Positions 35,297 through 45,740 of a stretch of 64,000 bases of DNA are shown piece by piece. The stretch comes from Massilia eburnea (GTDB lineage: Bacteria > Pseudomonadota > Gammaproteobacteria > Burkholderiales > Burkholderiaceae_D). The stretch is from assembly GCF_009720745.1 (NCBI RefSeq), contig NZ_WNKX01000005.1, forward strand, positions 248,001 to 312,000. The letters run 5' to 3'. Each line of letters begins with the position of its first letter. The stretch's first letter is position 1. Below the pieces are notes generated by a model. The model worked only from the letters and a program-made list of their open reading frames with translations. It was not told the origin of the DNA and searched no databases. Both the position numbers and the translations under genes were made by a program.

Positions 35297-36334
35297 TCAA
35301 ACTGCGTGATGAGTGGTGCGGAAGGTGAGGGTGGCGTGCACCCAGCCGCCGCGCTCCACCAGGTCCAGGCTGGAATCGTCGCCCTTGGCATGCAGCAGGC
35401 GCCTGCGGGCGTTCGACAAGCCGACACGCGTGGAATTGCCAAGCTTGGCCAGCGCGCCGCGGTTCGCCACTTCGATCGATGCCTTGCCGTTGGCACAGCT
35501 GGCGCTGATGCGGATTTCCGTTCCCACGCTGCTTTGTTCCACGCCGTACTTGACTGCGTTTTCCACCAGCGTCTGGACGGACATGGGCGGAATGGTCACC
35601 GCTTCCATGCCGTCGGCGATGTACAGCGCCACGCTAAGCCGCTCTTCGAAGCGGATTTTTTCGATGGCGAGATAGGATTTTACGGCCTCCAGTTCTTCTT
35701 TCAGCGGCACGGTTTCGGCGTAACTCGATGCAAGCGTAAAGCGCATCAGTGTTGCCAGCTGGTCGACCATCTGCGCAGCAGCATGCTGGTTCTCGAATAT
35801 CAGCGCGCGCACGCTGTTCAGGCTATTGAAAAAGAAGTGTGGGTTGACCTGGGCTTGCAGGGCTTTCAGTTCAGCCTCTTTGGCCAGAACCTCCAGCCGC
35901 AGTGCCTCCGATTCGAAGCGGTTGGCGCGGCGCAGGGCGATGGCGGCCATGTAGCATACCTGCCAGGCCATCGTTATGCCGGACCAGAACAGGAGCAGCA
36001 TCGGGATCCAGCCGTCATTCTTCGAAGCCGGGACAATGGTGCGTGATATGAAGATGGCGCAAGCTGTCAGCAGCGGGCCGAGAATGCAGAAGGCGATTAC
36101 GATCTGGCGCCAATCCAGGGGGCGGGTATTCCAGCGGCGCACCTTCAGGAACCGGTGCCACAAATCGGTGATGAGCAGGCCCGCAGCGCCATCCAACAGG
36201 CAGACTGTCACTGCGCCTGGTTTGGCGAGGTAAGGGCCATTGGCCAACATCACAAAGGCAGTGACCAGGCTCCAGCCCAGGATCTGCAGAATCCAATACC
36301 AATCCAGGCGTACCAGCAAGGGAGCTCGTTCCAT
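35297..36334 (-). CDS. LytS/YehU-type sensor histidine kinase (second paralogue)
   Basis: A 345-residue kinase with the same layout as its neighbours: four membrane helices, QVNPHFFFNSLNSVRAL and HATPase N-box LVENAVKYG. No response regulator is encoded beside it. Likely a tandem duplicate; the membrane part has diverged most, so it may sense a different cue. Confidence 0.9.
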   Translation of the reverse strand: MERAPLLVRLDWYWILQILGWSLVTAFVMLANGPYLAKPGAVTVCLLDGAAGLLITDLWHRFLKVRRWNTRPLDWRQIVIAFCILGPLLTACAIFISRTIVPASKNDGWIPMLLLFWSGITMAWQVCYMAAIALRRANRFESEALRLEVLAKEAELKALQAQVNPHFFFNSLNSVRALIFENQHAAAQMVDQLATLMRFTLASSYAETVPLKEELEAVKSYLAIEKIRFEERLSVALYIADGMEAVTIPPMSVQTLVENAVKYGVEQSSVGTEIRISASCANGKASIEVANRGALAKLGNSTRVGLSNARRRLLHAKGDDSSLDLVERGGWVHATLTFRTTHHAV

Positions 36335-36353
36335 GATCTGTTCCGGTGAGGTG

Positions 36354-37385
36354 TTATGCAGCCAGCGGGAAGCTCAGCGTGGCGCGTACCCAGCCATCCT
36401 GCTCGCTGAGGTCGAGGGTGGCTTGCCTCCCTTTTGCCAGTTCCAGCCGCTTGCGCGCATTGTTGACGCCTACGCGTGTGGAGTTCGGATTGGCGAGCAG
36501 CTTGCCCTGGTTGGCGACTTCGATCATCGCGCAACCTTCCACGTGGCGGGCGATGATGCGGATCTCGCTGCCTTCCGTGCGGCGCTCAACGCCGTATTTG
36601 ACGGCGTTTTCGACCAGGGTTTGCAAGGCCATTGGGGGAATCTTCACTTCCGCCAGGCCGGCCTCGATCTCGACGTGGAGGCGCAGCCTTTCTTCGAAGC
36701 GGATCTGTTCGATGGCGAGGTAGGCGCGGACGGCATCGAGTTCGTGCTGCAGCGGCACGCAATCGCTGAAGGTGGACATCAGGGTGTAGCGCATCAGGGT
36801 CGCCAGACGGTCGATCATATCAGCGGCGTTGTCGACGTCTTCGTACATCAAGGCACGCACGCTATTCAGGCTATTGAAGAAGAAGTGGGGATTGACCTGG
36901 GATTGCAGGGCGCGCAATTCGGCTTCCTTAGCCAGCAATTCGAGGCGCAGTGTTTCCGCTTCCAGCAGGAGAGTCTCCGCTTCCAGCCGCTGGTTGCGGC
37001 GCAAGGACAAGGCGGCCATGTAGCAGACGTTCCAAGCCAGCATGACGCCGATCCAGAACGACGACATCATCAGGAACCACATTGGGCTGCCCTCGAACCA
37101 GTTTGCTCCTGAAATCGCCCGGTCCAGCAATGCGATGGCGAAGGCCTGGACCATGCCCACGGCCAAAGCCGCCGCCACTGCAGCCTGCCATTCAAGGCGC
37201 TTGCCTTTCAGCAGCCGAAGCTTGCAGCAATAGCGCCATAGAGAGGTCATGGCGAGGCCGATGATGCCGCACAGCCCGGAAAGCGGCATGTCCATCACCC
37301 TCAGCTTGTTGACGATGGCAATAAACAGCGCCACGCCGGTCCAGCCCAGGACCTGCAGCAGCCAAAAATAATGTTCCCTTTTCAT
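36354..37385 (-). CDS. LytS/YehU-type sensor histidine kinase (third paralogue)
   Basis: A 343-residue kinase, again with QVNPHFFFNSLNSVRAL, LVENAVKYG and GVNNARKRL. A duplicated stretch LLLEAETLRLE before the H-box lengthens the coiled linker relative to the other two. The ATG at 37385 begins MKREHYFWLLQVLGW, aligned with the other paralogues. Shares the same orphan status. Confidence 0.9.
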   Translation of the reverse strand: MKREHYFWLLQVLGWTGVALFIAIVNKLRVMDMPLSGLCGIIGLAMTSLWRYCCKLRLLKGKRLEWQAAVAAALAVGMVQAFAIALLDRAISGANWFEGSPMWFLMMSSFWIGVMLAWNVCYMAALSLRRNQRLEAETLLLEAETLRLELLAKEAELRALQSQVNPHFFFNSLNSVRALMYEDVDNAADMIDRLATLMRYTLMSTFSDCVPLQHELDAVRAYLAIEQIRFEERLRLHVEIEAGLAEVKIPPMALQTLVENAVKYGVERRTEGSEIRIIARHVEGCAMIEVANQGKLLANPNSTRVGVNNARKRLELAKGRQATLDLSEQDGWVRATLSFPLAA

Positions 37386-37461
37386 GGTGCAGGAGCATAA
37401 CCGATCCTGCACCACCGGGATCGGGTTCCGGTGACGAGTGGTCGATTCGAGTGATGGATGG

Positions 37462-37911
37462 CTACCGGCGTGCGTGCAAAGGGTAGGCGAACCACATGCC
37501 TACCAAGAGCACGAAGGCTGCGATGCCGCCGGCGGCGCTCACGACGTTTTGCTCTGTGACCATATAGAGAACAACGCTGATATCCAGCGCAAGGCCAGCT
37601 GCCAGCGGAACAAGGGCATAACAAATCGCCCGGGACGCGATCGTGATCGTGCGCCCGGAAATCCGGCCGGCTTCGACCAGGCGATGGTAGGCGGCTGGCA
37701 GCATGACCAGCCCAATGGCAAGGACGACCAGGGCCAGGGCGACGGCGTGGCAATCTTGCGCGTAAGCCGGGAGCTGATCAAAGCGTTCGCTGAAGACCGC
37801 GATGGACTGGAACCCAAACAGTGCCTGGATGCCAGGCAGGATCATGCGCGCTTCTTCATTGATGCGCGTCATCTGCTCCTTCAGCGATTCCTTTTCCGCA
37901 TGCTCGTCCAT
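37462..37911 (-). CDS. DUF6328-like four-helix membrane protein
   Basis: A 149-residue integral membrane protein: a charged N-terminus, then EEARMILPGIQALFGFQ, and four hydrophobic segments (about 48-68, 95-112, 120-138 and the end). This pattern fits the DUF6328 family of unknown function. It lies upstream of the kinase block on the same strand, but 76 bases away. Confidence 0.7.
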   Translation of the reverse strand: MDEHAEKESLKEQMTRINEEARMILPGIQALFGFQSIAVFSERFDQLPAYAQDCHAVALALVVLAIGLVMLPAAYHRLVEAGRISGRTITIASRAICYALVPLAAGLALDISVVLYMVTEQNVVSAAGGIAAFVLLVGMWFAYPLHARR

Positions 37912-37964
37912 GGGGAAATTCTAGCGAGCCGGCCAAAACGCTGGCGCGCGGCTTAGATGCAAAT

Positions 37965-39650
37965 TTAGTTGCCCGACTCCTCGCGCAGGCGGCGCCAAAG
38001 GGTGGTGCGGCTGATGCCGAGATAGTCGGCCGCGGCATCGCGGCGGCCGCCGAAGCGGGCCAGTACTTCGGTGGCGCTTTCCGTGGCGCCTGCGCGCTGC
38101 GGCGCTGCCGGTGACGGAGCCGCAAGCGACGACGTGGCGAGGTAGGGCCCGGGGGGGGCGACGTGGCCGAGTTCCTGGGCGCGCATGGACGCCGAGTTCA
38201 GTTCCGGCGCGACGCTGGCGACGAAGCTTGGCGTCAGGGCCTGCAGCGGCTCGGCGGCCAGGAAAAGCGCCAGGCGTTCGGTCAGGTTGCGCAGTTCGCG
38301 CACGTTGCCGGGCCAGTCATATCGCAGCAGCAGGGGCGCACAGGCGGCCAGTTCGGCGGGCAGGTTGGGATGGGCGCGCGCACTCAGGCTGGCGAGCGCG
38401 GTGCGCAGCGACCATTCCGCCAGCGGCAGGATGTCGGCCGGACGTTCGCGCAGCGGCGGCAACGACATGCGCAAGACGGCCAGCCGGTAGAACAGGTCGG
38501 CGCGGAAGCGGCCTTCGCGCACGCGCGCTTCAAGATCGCAGTGGGTGGCGCTGATGATGCGTACATTGATGGGAATCGGGCGCGTGCCGCCGACCCGTAC
38601 CACCTCGCGCTCTTCCAGCACACGCAGCAGGCGCGTTTGCAGTGTGAGCGGCATTTCGCCGATTTCGTCGAGAAAGAGGGTGCCGCGGTTGGCTGCTTCA
38701 AACAGGCCGGCATGTCCGCCGCGGCGCGCGCCGGTGAACGCGCCTTCCTCGTGGCCGAACAGCTCCGATTCAAGCAGCGATTCGGCGATGGCGCCGCAAT
38801 TGACTGCCACGAAAGGCCGGTTGGCGCCGCCCATGGTGCGCGGCGATTCACGGTGGATGGCCTGCGCAACCAGCTCTTTGCCGCATCCGGTCTCGCCCTG
38901 GATCAGCACCGTGGCGGGCGATTTTGCATACAGCACCACGGCCTGCCGTACCCGTTCCATGGCGTCGGATTCTCCGCGCAGGTCGGCCAGCCCGTGCTTG
39001 GCGCGCAGCGTGTCGGCGACGACGTGGCGCCGGCTGCGGTTGGTCTCAAGCTGCGCCAGGCGCGCCAGTTCCAGCGCATCGTCAAAGGCCTGGCGGATCG
39101 AGGCGGCCGAATAGACGAACACGCCCGTCAGGCCGGCTTCTTCGGCCAGGTCGGTGATCAGGCCGGCGCCGACAATGGCCTTGATGCCGGCGGCTTTCAG
39201 GTCATTGATCTGGGCGCGCGCATCTTCTTCGGTGGCGTAGGTGCGCTGCGCGATCGGCACGCCGAAGGTGGCGGCGAATTCGGCCAGCGCCGGCATGTCG
39301 TCCTGGTAGGTGATGACGCCGATCCGGTCGGATATCTTGCGCGCCCGGGCCAGCGCCTGCATGAAGTCGAAGCCGCTGGCTTTGGCGATTACCACCGGCA
39401 CCGACAGGCGGCCTTTCAGGTAGGCGGCGTTGGAGCCGGCCGCAATCACGGCATCGCAACGTTCCGTGGCCAGCCGTTCGCGGATGTGGCGCGCAGCTTC
39501 ATCAAAGCCAAGATTGATCGGCTCGATGTCGGCCAGCGCGTCGTATTCCAGCGTGATATCGCGGAACAGTTCCGACAGGCGCGAGACGGAAACCGTCCAG
39601 ATGACAGGCTTGTCGGCGGGATCGAAGGGCAGGGGCGTGGAATGTCGCAT
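37965..39650 (-). CDS. prpR: Propionate catabolism regulator PrpR, sigma-54 activator
   Basis: A 561-residue enhancer-binding protein. Residues 1-190 are the PrpR_N sensor domain that binds 2-methylcitrate. The AAA+ domain (about 225-460) has [15 protein letters not shown] (Walker A), GAFTGA (sigma-54 contact), [13 protein letters not shown] and a GNVRELRN region. A Fis-type HTH ends the protein ([16 protein letters not shown]). It is divergent from prpB, whose sigma-54 promoter it should activate. Inverted repeats begin at the base next to its start codon, suggesting autoregulation. Confidence 0.95.
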   Translation of the reverse strand: MRHSTPLPFDPADKPVIWTVSVSRLSELFRDITLEYDALADIEPINLGFDEAARHIRERLATERCDAVIAAGSNAAYLKGRLSVPVVIAKASGFDFMQALARARKISDRIGVITYQDDMPALAEFAATFGVPIAQRTYATEEDARAQINDLKAAGIKAIVGAGLITDLAEEAGLTGVFVYSAASIRQAFDDALELARLAQLETNRSRRHVVADTLRAKHGLADLRGESDAMERVRQAVVLYAKSPATVLIQGETGCGKELVAQAIHRESPRTMGGANRPFVAVNCGAIAESLLESELFGHEEGAFTGARRGGHAGLFEAANRGTLFLDEIGEMPLTLQTRLLRVLEEREVVRVGGTRPIPINVRIISATHCDLEARVREGRFRADLFYRLAVLRMSLPPLRERPADILPLAEWSLRTALASLSARAHPNLPAELAACAPLLLRYDWPGNVRELRNLTERLALFLAAEPLQALTPSFVASVAPELNSASMRAQELGHVAPPGPYLATSSLAAPSPAAPQRAGATESATEVLARFGGRRDAAADYLGISRTTLWRRLREESGN

Positions 39651-39688
39651 GTTTCACCTGAAACGTTTCATGTGTTTCAACTTGAAAC
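39651..39688. promoter_or_regulatory. PrpR operators: palindromic GTTTCA/TGAAAC repeats
   Basis: GTTTCA-CC-TGAAAC at 39651-39664, a further GTTTCA at 39665-39670 and GTTTCAACTTGAAAC at 39674-39688. They lie directly upstream of the prpR start and about 55-90 bases upstream of the sigma-54 promoter, a usual enhancer distance. Confidence 0.8.
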
Positions 39689-39742
39689 ATTATACTATGG
39701 CGCGAACGTTGCAAGTGCTTGATTTTTCAGGCCCGGCGCGGC

Positions 39743-39758
39743 TGGCACGCCGCTTGCA
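39743..39758 (+). promoter_or_regulatory. Sigma-54 promoter of prpB operon
   Basis: TGGCACGCCGCTTGCA matches the -24/-12 consensus (TGGCACG, 4 bases, TTGCA) with GG at 39744-39745 and GC at 39756-39757 correctly spaced. Start of transcription near 39769, about 28 bases before prpB. Confidence 0.93.
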
Positions 39759-39796
39759 CTATGCACGGCAAACAAACACTTTATTTAAAGGACACC

Positions 39797-40684
39797 ATGA
39801 GCCAATATTCCGCAGGCGCCGCCTTCCGCAAGGCCGTGCAAGAAGAGTCCCCGCTGCAAGTCGTCGGCGCGATCAACGCCAACCACGCCCTGCTGGCCAA
39901 GCGCGCCGGCTTCAAGGCGATCTACCTGTCTGGCGGCGGCGTGGCAGCCGGCTCCCTGGGCCTGCCGGACCTGGGCATCTCCAACCTGGACGACGTGCTG
40001 ACCGACGTGCGCCGCATCACCGACGTGTGCGACCTGCCGCTGCTGGTGGACGTGGATACCGGTTTCGGCGCGTCCGCCTTCAACGTGGCGCGCACCGTGA
40101 AGTCGATGATCAAGTTTGGCGCCGCTGCAATGCACATCGAAGACCAGGTCGGCGCCAAGCGTTGCGGCCACCGTCCGGGCAAGGAAATTGTGTCCAAGGG
40201 CGAAATGATCGACCGTATCAAGGCTGCCGTTGACGCGCGTACCGATGAAAACTTCGTGATCATGGCGCGCACCGATGCGCTGGCCGTGGAAGGCCTGGAT
40301 GCGGCCATCGACCGCGCCGTGGCGTGCGTGGAAGCCGGCGCCGACATGATCTTCCCGGAAGCGATGATCTCTCTGGATATGTACAAGAAGTTTGCCGCTG
40401 CCGTGAAAGTGCCGGTGCTGGCCAACATCACCGAATTCGGCGCGACCCCGCTGTTCACCGTGGAAGAACTGAAGTCGGCCGACGTGGGCCTGGTGCTGTA
40501 CCCGTTGTCCGCCTTCCGCGCCATGAACAAGGCTGCCGAAAATGTCTACACCGCGATTCGCCGCGACGGCACCCAGCAAGCCGTGATCGACACCATGCAG
40601 ACCCGCGCCGAACTGTACGAGCGCATCAACTATCACGATTTCGAACAGAAGCTGGACGCACTGTTCGCAGCCGCCAAAAAATAA
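39797..40684 (+). CDS. prpB: 2-methylisocitrate lyase
   Basis: A 295-residue enzyme cleaving 2-methylisocitrate to succinate and pyruvate in the methylcitrate cycle. ICL/PEPM superfamily features: VDVDTGFG (metal site), [13 protein letters not shown] with the catalytic KRCGH loop, and FPEAM. First gene of prpB-prpC-acnD-prpF. Confidence 0.97.
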   Translation: MSQYSAGAAFRKAVQEESPLQVVGAINANHALLAKRAGFKAIYLSGGGVAAGSLGLPDLGISNLDDVLTDVRRITDVCDLPLLVDVDTGFGASAFNVARTVKSMIKFGAAAMHIEDQVGAKRCGHRPGKEIVSKGEMIDRIKAAVDARTDENFVIMARTDALAVEGLDAAIDRAVACVEAGADMIFPEAMISLDMYKKFAAAVKVPVLANITEFGATPLFTVEELKSADVGLVLYPLSAFRAMNKAAENVYTAIRRDGTQQAVIDTMQTRAELYERINYHDFEQKLDALFAAAKK

Positions 40685-40709
40685 TTCAATCAATTCGAGG
40701 AGAGACCAA

Positions 40710-41861
40710 ATGACCGAAGCAGCTCCAACCTTCAAGCCAAAGAAATCCGTCGCCTTGTCCGGCGTTGCAGCCGGCAATACCGCCCTGTGCTCCGTCGGCA
40801 AGACCGGCAATGACCTGCACTACCGCGGCTACGACATCCTGGACGTGGCCACCACCTGCGAATTCGAAGAAATCGCTTACCTGCTGGTGCACGGCAAGCT
40901 GCCGAACGTGGCTGAACTGAAAGGCTACAAGAAGAAGCTGAAGTCCCTGCGCGGCCTGCCGCAAGGCGTCAAATCCGCACTGGAGGCGCTGCCTGCTTCC
41001 GCTCACCCGATGGACGTGATGCGCACCGGCGTCTCGGTGCTGGGCTGCTGCCTGCCGGAGAAGGACGACCACAATATCGCCGGCGCGCGCGACATCGCCG
41101 ACCGCCTGATGGCTTCCTTCGGCTCCATGCTGCTGTACTGGTACCACTTCAGCACCAACGGCAAGCGCATCGACGTGGAAACCGACGACGAAACCATCGG
41201 CGGCCACTTCCTGCACCTGCTGCACGGCGAAAAGCCTTCCGAATCGTGGGTGCGTGCGATGCACACTTCCCTGATCCTTTACGCTGAGCACGAGTTCAAC
41301 GCTTCCACTTTCACCAGCCGCGTGATCTCCGGCACCGGCTCCGACATCCACTCCGCCATCACCGGTGCGATCGGCGCACTGCGCGGTCCCAAGCACGGCG
41401 GCGCCAACGAAGTTGCGCTGGACATCCAGCAGCGCTACGAAAACGCCGACGAAGCGGAAGCGGACATCCGCAACCGCGTCGCCAACAAGGAAGTGGTGAT
41501 CGGCTTCGGCCACCCCGTGTACACCATCTCCGACCCACGCAACGTGGTGATCAAGGAAGTGGCCCGCTCGCTGTCGCAGGAAGCGGGCTCGATGAAGATG
41601 TTCGACATCGCCGAGCGCCTGGAATCGGTGATGTGGGAAATCAAGAAGATGTTCCCGAACCTGGACTGGTTCTCCGCCGTGTCGTACCACATGATGGGCG
41701 TGCCGACCGCCATGTTCACCCCGTTGTTCGTGATTTCCCGTACTTCGGGCTGGGCTGCCCACGTGATCGAACAGCGTATCGACAACAAGATCATTCGTCC
41801 AAGCGCCAACTACGTCGGCCCTGAAGACCTGGCCTTCGTACCACTGAAGGACCGCAAGTAA
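40710..41861 (+). CDS. prpC: 2-methylcitrate synthase
   Basis: A 383-residue citrate-synthase-fold enzyme condensing propionyl-CoA with oxaloacetate. Active-site motifs include GPKHGGANE (His), GFGHPVYT (His) and the C-terminal Asp region. Length and operon context distinguish it from gltA. GAGGAG precedes the ATG. Overlaps acnD by one base (TAATG). Confidence 0.96.
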   Translation: MTEAAPTFKPKKSVALSGVAAGNTALCSVGKTGNDLHYRGYDILDVATTCEFEEIAYLLVHGKLPNVAELKGYKKKLKSLRGLPQGVKSALEALPASAHPMDVMRTGVSVLGCCLPEKDDHNIAGARDIADRLMASFGSMLLYWYHFSTNGKRIDVETDDETIGGHFLHLLHGEKPSESWVRAMHTSLILYAEHEFNASTFTSRVISGTGSDIHSAITGAIGALRGPKHGGANEVALDIQQRYENADEAEADIRNRVANKEVVIGFGHPVYTISDPRNVVIKEVARSLSQEAGSMKMFDIAERLESVMWEIKKMFPNLDWFSAVSYHMMGVPTAMFTPLFVISRTSGWAAHVIEQRIDNKIIRPSANYVGPEDLAFVPLKDRK

Positions 41862-44458
41862 TGAATACCCAATACCGCAAGCAACTACCGGGCACCAAGC
41901 TCGATTACTTCGACGCGCGCGAAGCCGTCGATGCGATCAAGCCGGGCGCCTACGCCACGCTGCCGTACACCTCGCGCGTGCTGGCGGAAAACCTGGTGCG
42001 CCGCTGCGCCCCGGCCACGCTGACGGCCTCACTGTCGCAGCTGATCGAGCGCAAGCGCGACCTGGACTTCCCATGGTTCCCGGCGCGCGTGGTCTGCCAC
42101 GACATCCTGGGCCAGACCGCGTTGGTGGACCTGGCCGGCCTGCGCGACGCGATCGCGGAGCAGGGCGGCGATCCAGCCCTGGTCAATCCAGTGGTGCCGA
42201 CCCAGCTGGTGGTCGACCACTCGCTGGCCGTGGAATGCGGTGGCTTCGATCCGGACGCATTTGCCAAGAACCGCGCCATTGAAGACCGCCGTAACGAAGA
42301 CCGCTTCGACTTCATCAACTGGACCAAGAAGGCCTTCCAGAACGTCGACGTGATCCCGCCGGGCAACGGCATCCTGCACCAGATCAACCTGGAGCGCATG
42401 TCGCCGGTGATCCAGGTGAGCGACGGCGTGGCTTATCCGGATACGCTGGTCGGCACCGACTCCCACACCCCGATGGTGGACGCGCTGGGCGTGATCGCCA
42501 TCGGCGTGGGCGGCCTGGAAGCGGAAACCGTGATGCTGGGCCGTGCATCCTGGATGCGACTGCCGGACATCATCGGCGTCGAACTGACCGGCAAGCCGCA
42601 GCCCGGCATCACCGCCACCGACATCGTGCTGGCGCTGACCGAATTCCTGCGCAAGGAAAAAGTGGTGTCGGCCTACCTGGAGTTCTATGGCGAAGGTGCG
42701 GCCGCGCTGACCCTGGGCGACCGCGCCACCATCTCCAATATGGCGCCTGAATTCGGCGCTACCGCCGCGATGTTCTCCATCGATGCGCAGACCATCAAGT
42801 ACCTGAAGCTGACCGGCCGCGACGACGACCTGGTGGCCCTGGTGGAAACCTACGCCAAGCATACCGGCCTGTGGTCGGACGAGCTGGCGAAGGTGGAATA
42901 CGAGCGCGTACTGAAGTTCGACCTGTCGACCGTGGTGCGCAATATCGCCGGCCCTTCCAACCCGCACAAGCGCGTCCCAACCTCGGAGTTGGCCGCGCGC
43001 GGCATTTCCGGCGTGGTGGAAAACGAGCCTGGCAAGATGCCGGACGGCGCCGTGATCATCGCCGCCATCACCAGCTGCACCAACACCAACAACCCGCGCA
43101 ACATGATCGCCGCCGGCCTGCTGGCGCGCAATGCGAACAGGGCCGGCCTGCTGCGCAAGCCGTGGGTCAAGTCCTCGCTGGCGCCAGGCTCCAAAGCCGT
43201 CACGCTGTACCTGGAAGAAGCAGGCTTGATGCCTGAACTGGAAAAGCTGGGCTTCGGTGTAGTCGCTTACGCCTGCACCTCCTGCAACGGCATGTCCGGC
43301 GCGCTGGATCCGGCGATCCAGAAGGAAGTGGTTGAGCGCGACCTGTACGCCACCGCCGTCCTGTCGGGCAACCGCAACTTCGACGGCCGTATCCACCCGT
43401 ACGCCAAGCAAGCCTTCCTGGCATCGCCTCCGCTGGTGGTGGCCTACGCCATCGCCGGCACCATCCGCTTCGACATCGAGAAGGACGTGCTGGGCCACGA
43501 TGCGAACGGCAAGGCGATCACGCTGAAGGACTTGTGGCCGACCGACGAGGAAATCGACGCCATCGTCGCTTCTTCGGTCAAGCCGGAGCATTTCCGCAAG
43601 GTCTACATCCCGATGTTCGCGCGCAGCGAAGAAGCTGCCGAACGCGCCGAGCCGCTGTACGACTGGCGTCCACAATCGACCTACATCCGCCGTCCGCCGT
43701 ACTGGGAAGGTGCGCTGGCAGGCGAGCGCACGCTGAAAGGCATGCGTCCGCTGGCGGTGCTGGGCGATAACATCACCACCGACCACCTGTCGCCGTCGAA
43801 CGCGATCATGATGGATTCCGCTGCCGGCGAATACCTGCACAAGATGGGCTTGCCGGAAGAGGACTTCAACTCTTACGCAACCCACCGCGGCGACCACCTG
43901 ACCGCGCAACGTGCCACCTTCGCCAACCCGACGCTGAAGAACGAAATGGTGCGCAATGCCGACGGCAGCATCAAGGCTGGTTCTCTGGCGCGCGTGGAGC
44001 CGGAAGGCAAAGTGACCCGCATGTGGGAAGCCATCGAGACCTATATGGACCGCAAGCAGCCGCTGATCGTGATCGCGGGCGCCGACTACGGCCAAGGCTC
44101 CTCGCGTGACTGGGCCGCCAAGGGCGTGCGCCTGGCCGGCGTGGAAGCCATCGTCGCCGAAGGCTTCGAGCGTATCCACCGCACCAACCTGGTGGGCATG
44201 GGCGTGCTGCCGCTGGAGTTCAAGCCGGGCGTGAACCGCCTCACCCTGGGCATCGACGGCACCGAAACGTTCGATGTGATCGGCGAGCGCGCACCGCGCG
44301 CCACGCTGACCCTGGTCGTTCACCGCAAGAACGGCGAGCGTGTTGACGTACCAGTCACCTGCCGTCTCGATTCGTCGGAAGACGTGTCGATTTACGAAGC
44401 GGGCGGCGTGCTGCAGCGCTTCGCGCAGGACTTCCTGGAATCGGCAAAGGCAGCGTAA
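41861..44458 (+). CDS. acnD: 2-methylcitrate dehydratase, aconitase type
   Basis: An 865-residue [4Fe-4S] hydratase converting 2-methylcitrate to 2-methylaconitate. Iron-sulfur Cys are in TSCTNTNNPR and YACTSCNGMSG. The C-terminal swivel domain has DYGQGSSRDWAAKG. AcnD with PrpF replaces PrpD in many beta- and gammaproteobacteria, as here. Confidence 0.96.
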   Translation: MNTQYRKQLPGTKLDYFDAREAVDAIKPGAYATLPYTSRVLAENLVRRCAPATLTASLSQLIERKRDLDFPWFPARVVCHDILGQTALVDLAGLRDAIAEQGGDPALVNPVVPTQLVVDHSLAVECGGFDPDAFAKNRAIEDRRNEDRFDFINWTKKAFQNVDVIPPGNGILHQINLERMSPVIQVSDGVAYPDTLVGTDSHTPMVDALGVIAIGVGGLEAETVMLGRASWMRLPDIIGVELTGKPQPGITATDIVLALTEFLRKEKVVSAYLEFYGEGAAALTLGDRATISNMAPEFGATAAMFSIDAQTIKYLKLTGRDDDLVALVETYAKHTGLWSDELAKVEYERVLKFDLSTVVRNIAGPSNPHKRVPTSELAARGISGVVENEPGKMPDGAVIIAAITSCTNTNNPRNMIAAGLLARNANRAGLLRKPWVKSSLAPGSKAVTLYLEEAGLMPELEKLGFGVVAYACTSCNGMSGALDPAIQKEVVERDLYATAVLSGNRNFDGRIHPYAKQAFLASPPLVVAYAIAGTIRFDIEKDVLGHDANGKAITLKDLWPTDEEIDAIVASSVKPEHFRKVYIPMFARSEEAAERAEPLYDWRPQSTYIRRPPYWEGALAGERTLKGMRPLAVLGDNITTDHLSPSNAIMMDSAAGEYLHKMGLPEEDFNSYATHRGDHLTAQRATFANPTLKNEMVRNADGSIKAGSLARVEPEGKVTRMWEAIETYMDRKQPLIVIAGADYGQGSSRDWAAKGVRLAGVEAIVAEGFERIHRTNLVGMGVLPLEFKPGVNRLTLGIDGTETFDVIGERAPRATLTLVVHRKNGERVDVPVTCRLDSSEDVSIYEAGGVLQRFAQDFLESAKAA

Positions 44459-45646
44459 ATGAGCACACATAAACCGCAAATCAAGGTGCCTGCCACGTAT
44501 ATGCGCGGCGGCACCAGCAAGGGCGTCTTCTTCCGGCTGCAGGACTTGCCGGAAGCGGCCCAGGCGCCGGGCAAGGCGCGCGACGCCTTGCTGCTGCGCG
44601 TGATCGGCAGCCCGGACCCGTACGGCAAGCAGATCGACGGCATGGGCGGCGCGACCTCGAGCACCAGCAAGACAGTGATCCTGTCCGCCTCCACCCGCGC
44701 CGGTCATGACGTGGATTACCTGTTCGGCCAGGTCAGTATCGACAAGGCTTTCGTCGACTGGAGCGGCAACTGCGGCAACCTGTCGGCAGCGGTCGGCGCC
44801 TTCGCCATCAGCGGCGGCCTGGTGGACCCGGCCCGCGTGCCGCGCGACGGCGTGGCCGTGGTGCGCATCTGGCAAGCCAATATCGGCAAGACCATCATCG
44901 CCCATATTCTAATGGCCAATGGCGAGGTGCAGGAAACCGGCGACTTCGAACTCGATGGCGTGACCTTCCCGGCCGCCGAAGTGCAACTGGAGTTCATGGA
45001 CCCGGCAGCGGAAGAGGAGGGCGCCGGTGGATCGATGTTCCCGACCGGCCGCCTGGTGGACGACCTGGAAGTGCCAGGCATCGGCACGCTGAAGGCGACC
45101 ATGATCAATGCCGGCATCCCGACCATCTTCATCAACGCCGACGCCATAGGCTACGACGGCACCGAGCTGCAGGACGCTATCAACGGCGACGCCGCCGCAC
45201 TGGCGAAGTTCGAGACCATCCGTGCCTACGGCGCGCTGCGTATGGGGCTGATCGAGGACCTGTCGGAAGCGGCAACCCGCCAGCACACACCGAAAGTCGC
45301 CTTCGTTGCGCAACCGGCCAGCTACACCGCGTCCAGCGGCAAGCAGGTGCAGGCCGGCGATATCGACCTGCTGGTGCGCGCGCTCTCCATGGGCAAGCTG
45401 CACCACGCCATGATGGGCACGGCCGCCGTGGCAATCGGCACAGCTGCCGCCATTCCTGGCACGCTGGTGAACCTGGCGGCGGGTGGCGGCCAACGCGAGG
45501 CTGTACGTTTCGGCCACCCTTCCGGCACGCTGCGCGTAGGCGCGCTGGCGACGCAGGAGAACGGTGAATGGACCGTGAAGAAAGCCATCATGAGCCGCAG
45601 TGCACGCGTGCTGATGGAAGGCTGGGTGCGCGTGCCGCAGGAGTAA
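44459..45646 (+). CDS. prpF: 2-methylaconitate isomerase PrpF
   Basis: A 395-residue member of the DapF-like fold. It isomerises the AcnD product so that AcnB can finish the cycle. PATYMRGGTSKGVFF at the N-terminus and IDGMGGATSSTSKTV are family marks. It starts directly after the acnD stop; no prpD is present. Confidence 0.95.
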   Translation: MSTHKPQIKVPATYMRGGTSKGVFFRLQDLPEAAQAPGKARDALLLRVIGSPDPYGKQIDGMGGATSSTSKTVILSASTRAGHDVDYLFGQVSIDKAFVDWSGNCGNLSAAVGAFAISGGLVDPARVPRDGVAVVRIWQANIGKTIIAHILMANGEVQETGDFELDGVTFPAAEVQLEFMDPAAEEEGAGGSMFPTGRLVDDLEVPGIGTLKATMINAGIPTIFINADAIGYDGTELQDAINGDAAALAKFETIRAYGALRMGLIEDLSEAATRQHTPKVAFVAQPASYTASSGKQVQAGDIDLLVRALSMGKLHHAMMGTAAVAIGTAAAIPGTLVNLAAGGGQREAVRFGHPSGTLRVGALATQENGEWTVKKAIMSRSARVLMEGWVRVPQE

Positions 45647-45740
45647 TTCCAACCGTGCGTTGATATTCGGCGCAATTTGCTATCGTCCGCCAGTTTGCTT
45701 ATTTGATAAGTTTACTTGTGATTCGATAGGAGTTGCCCGA

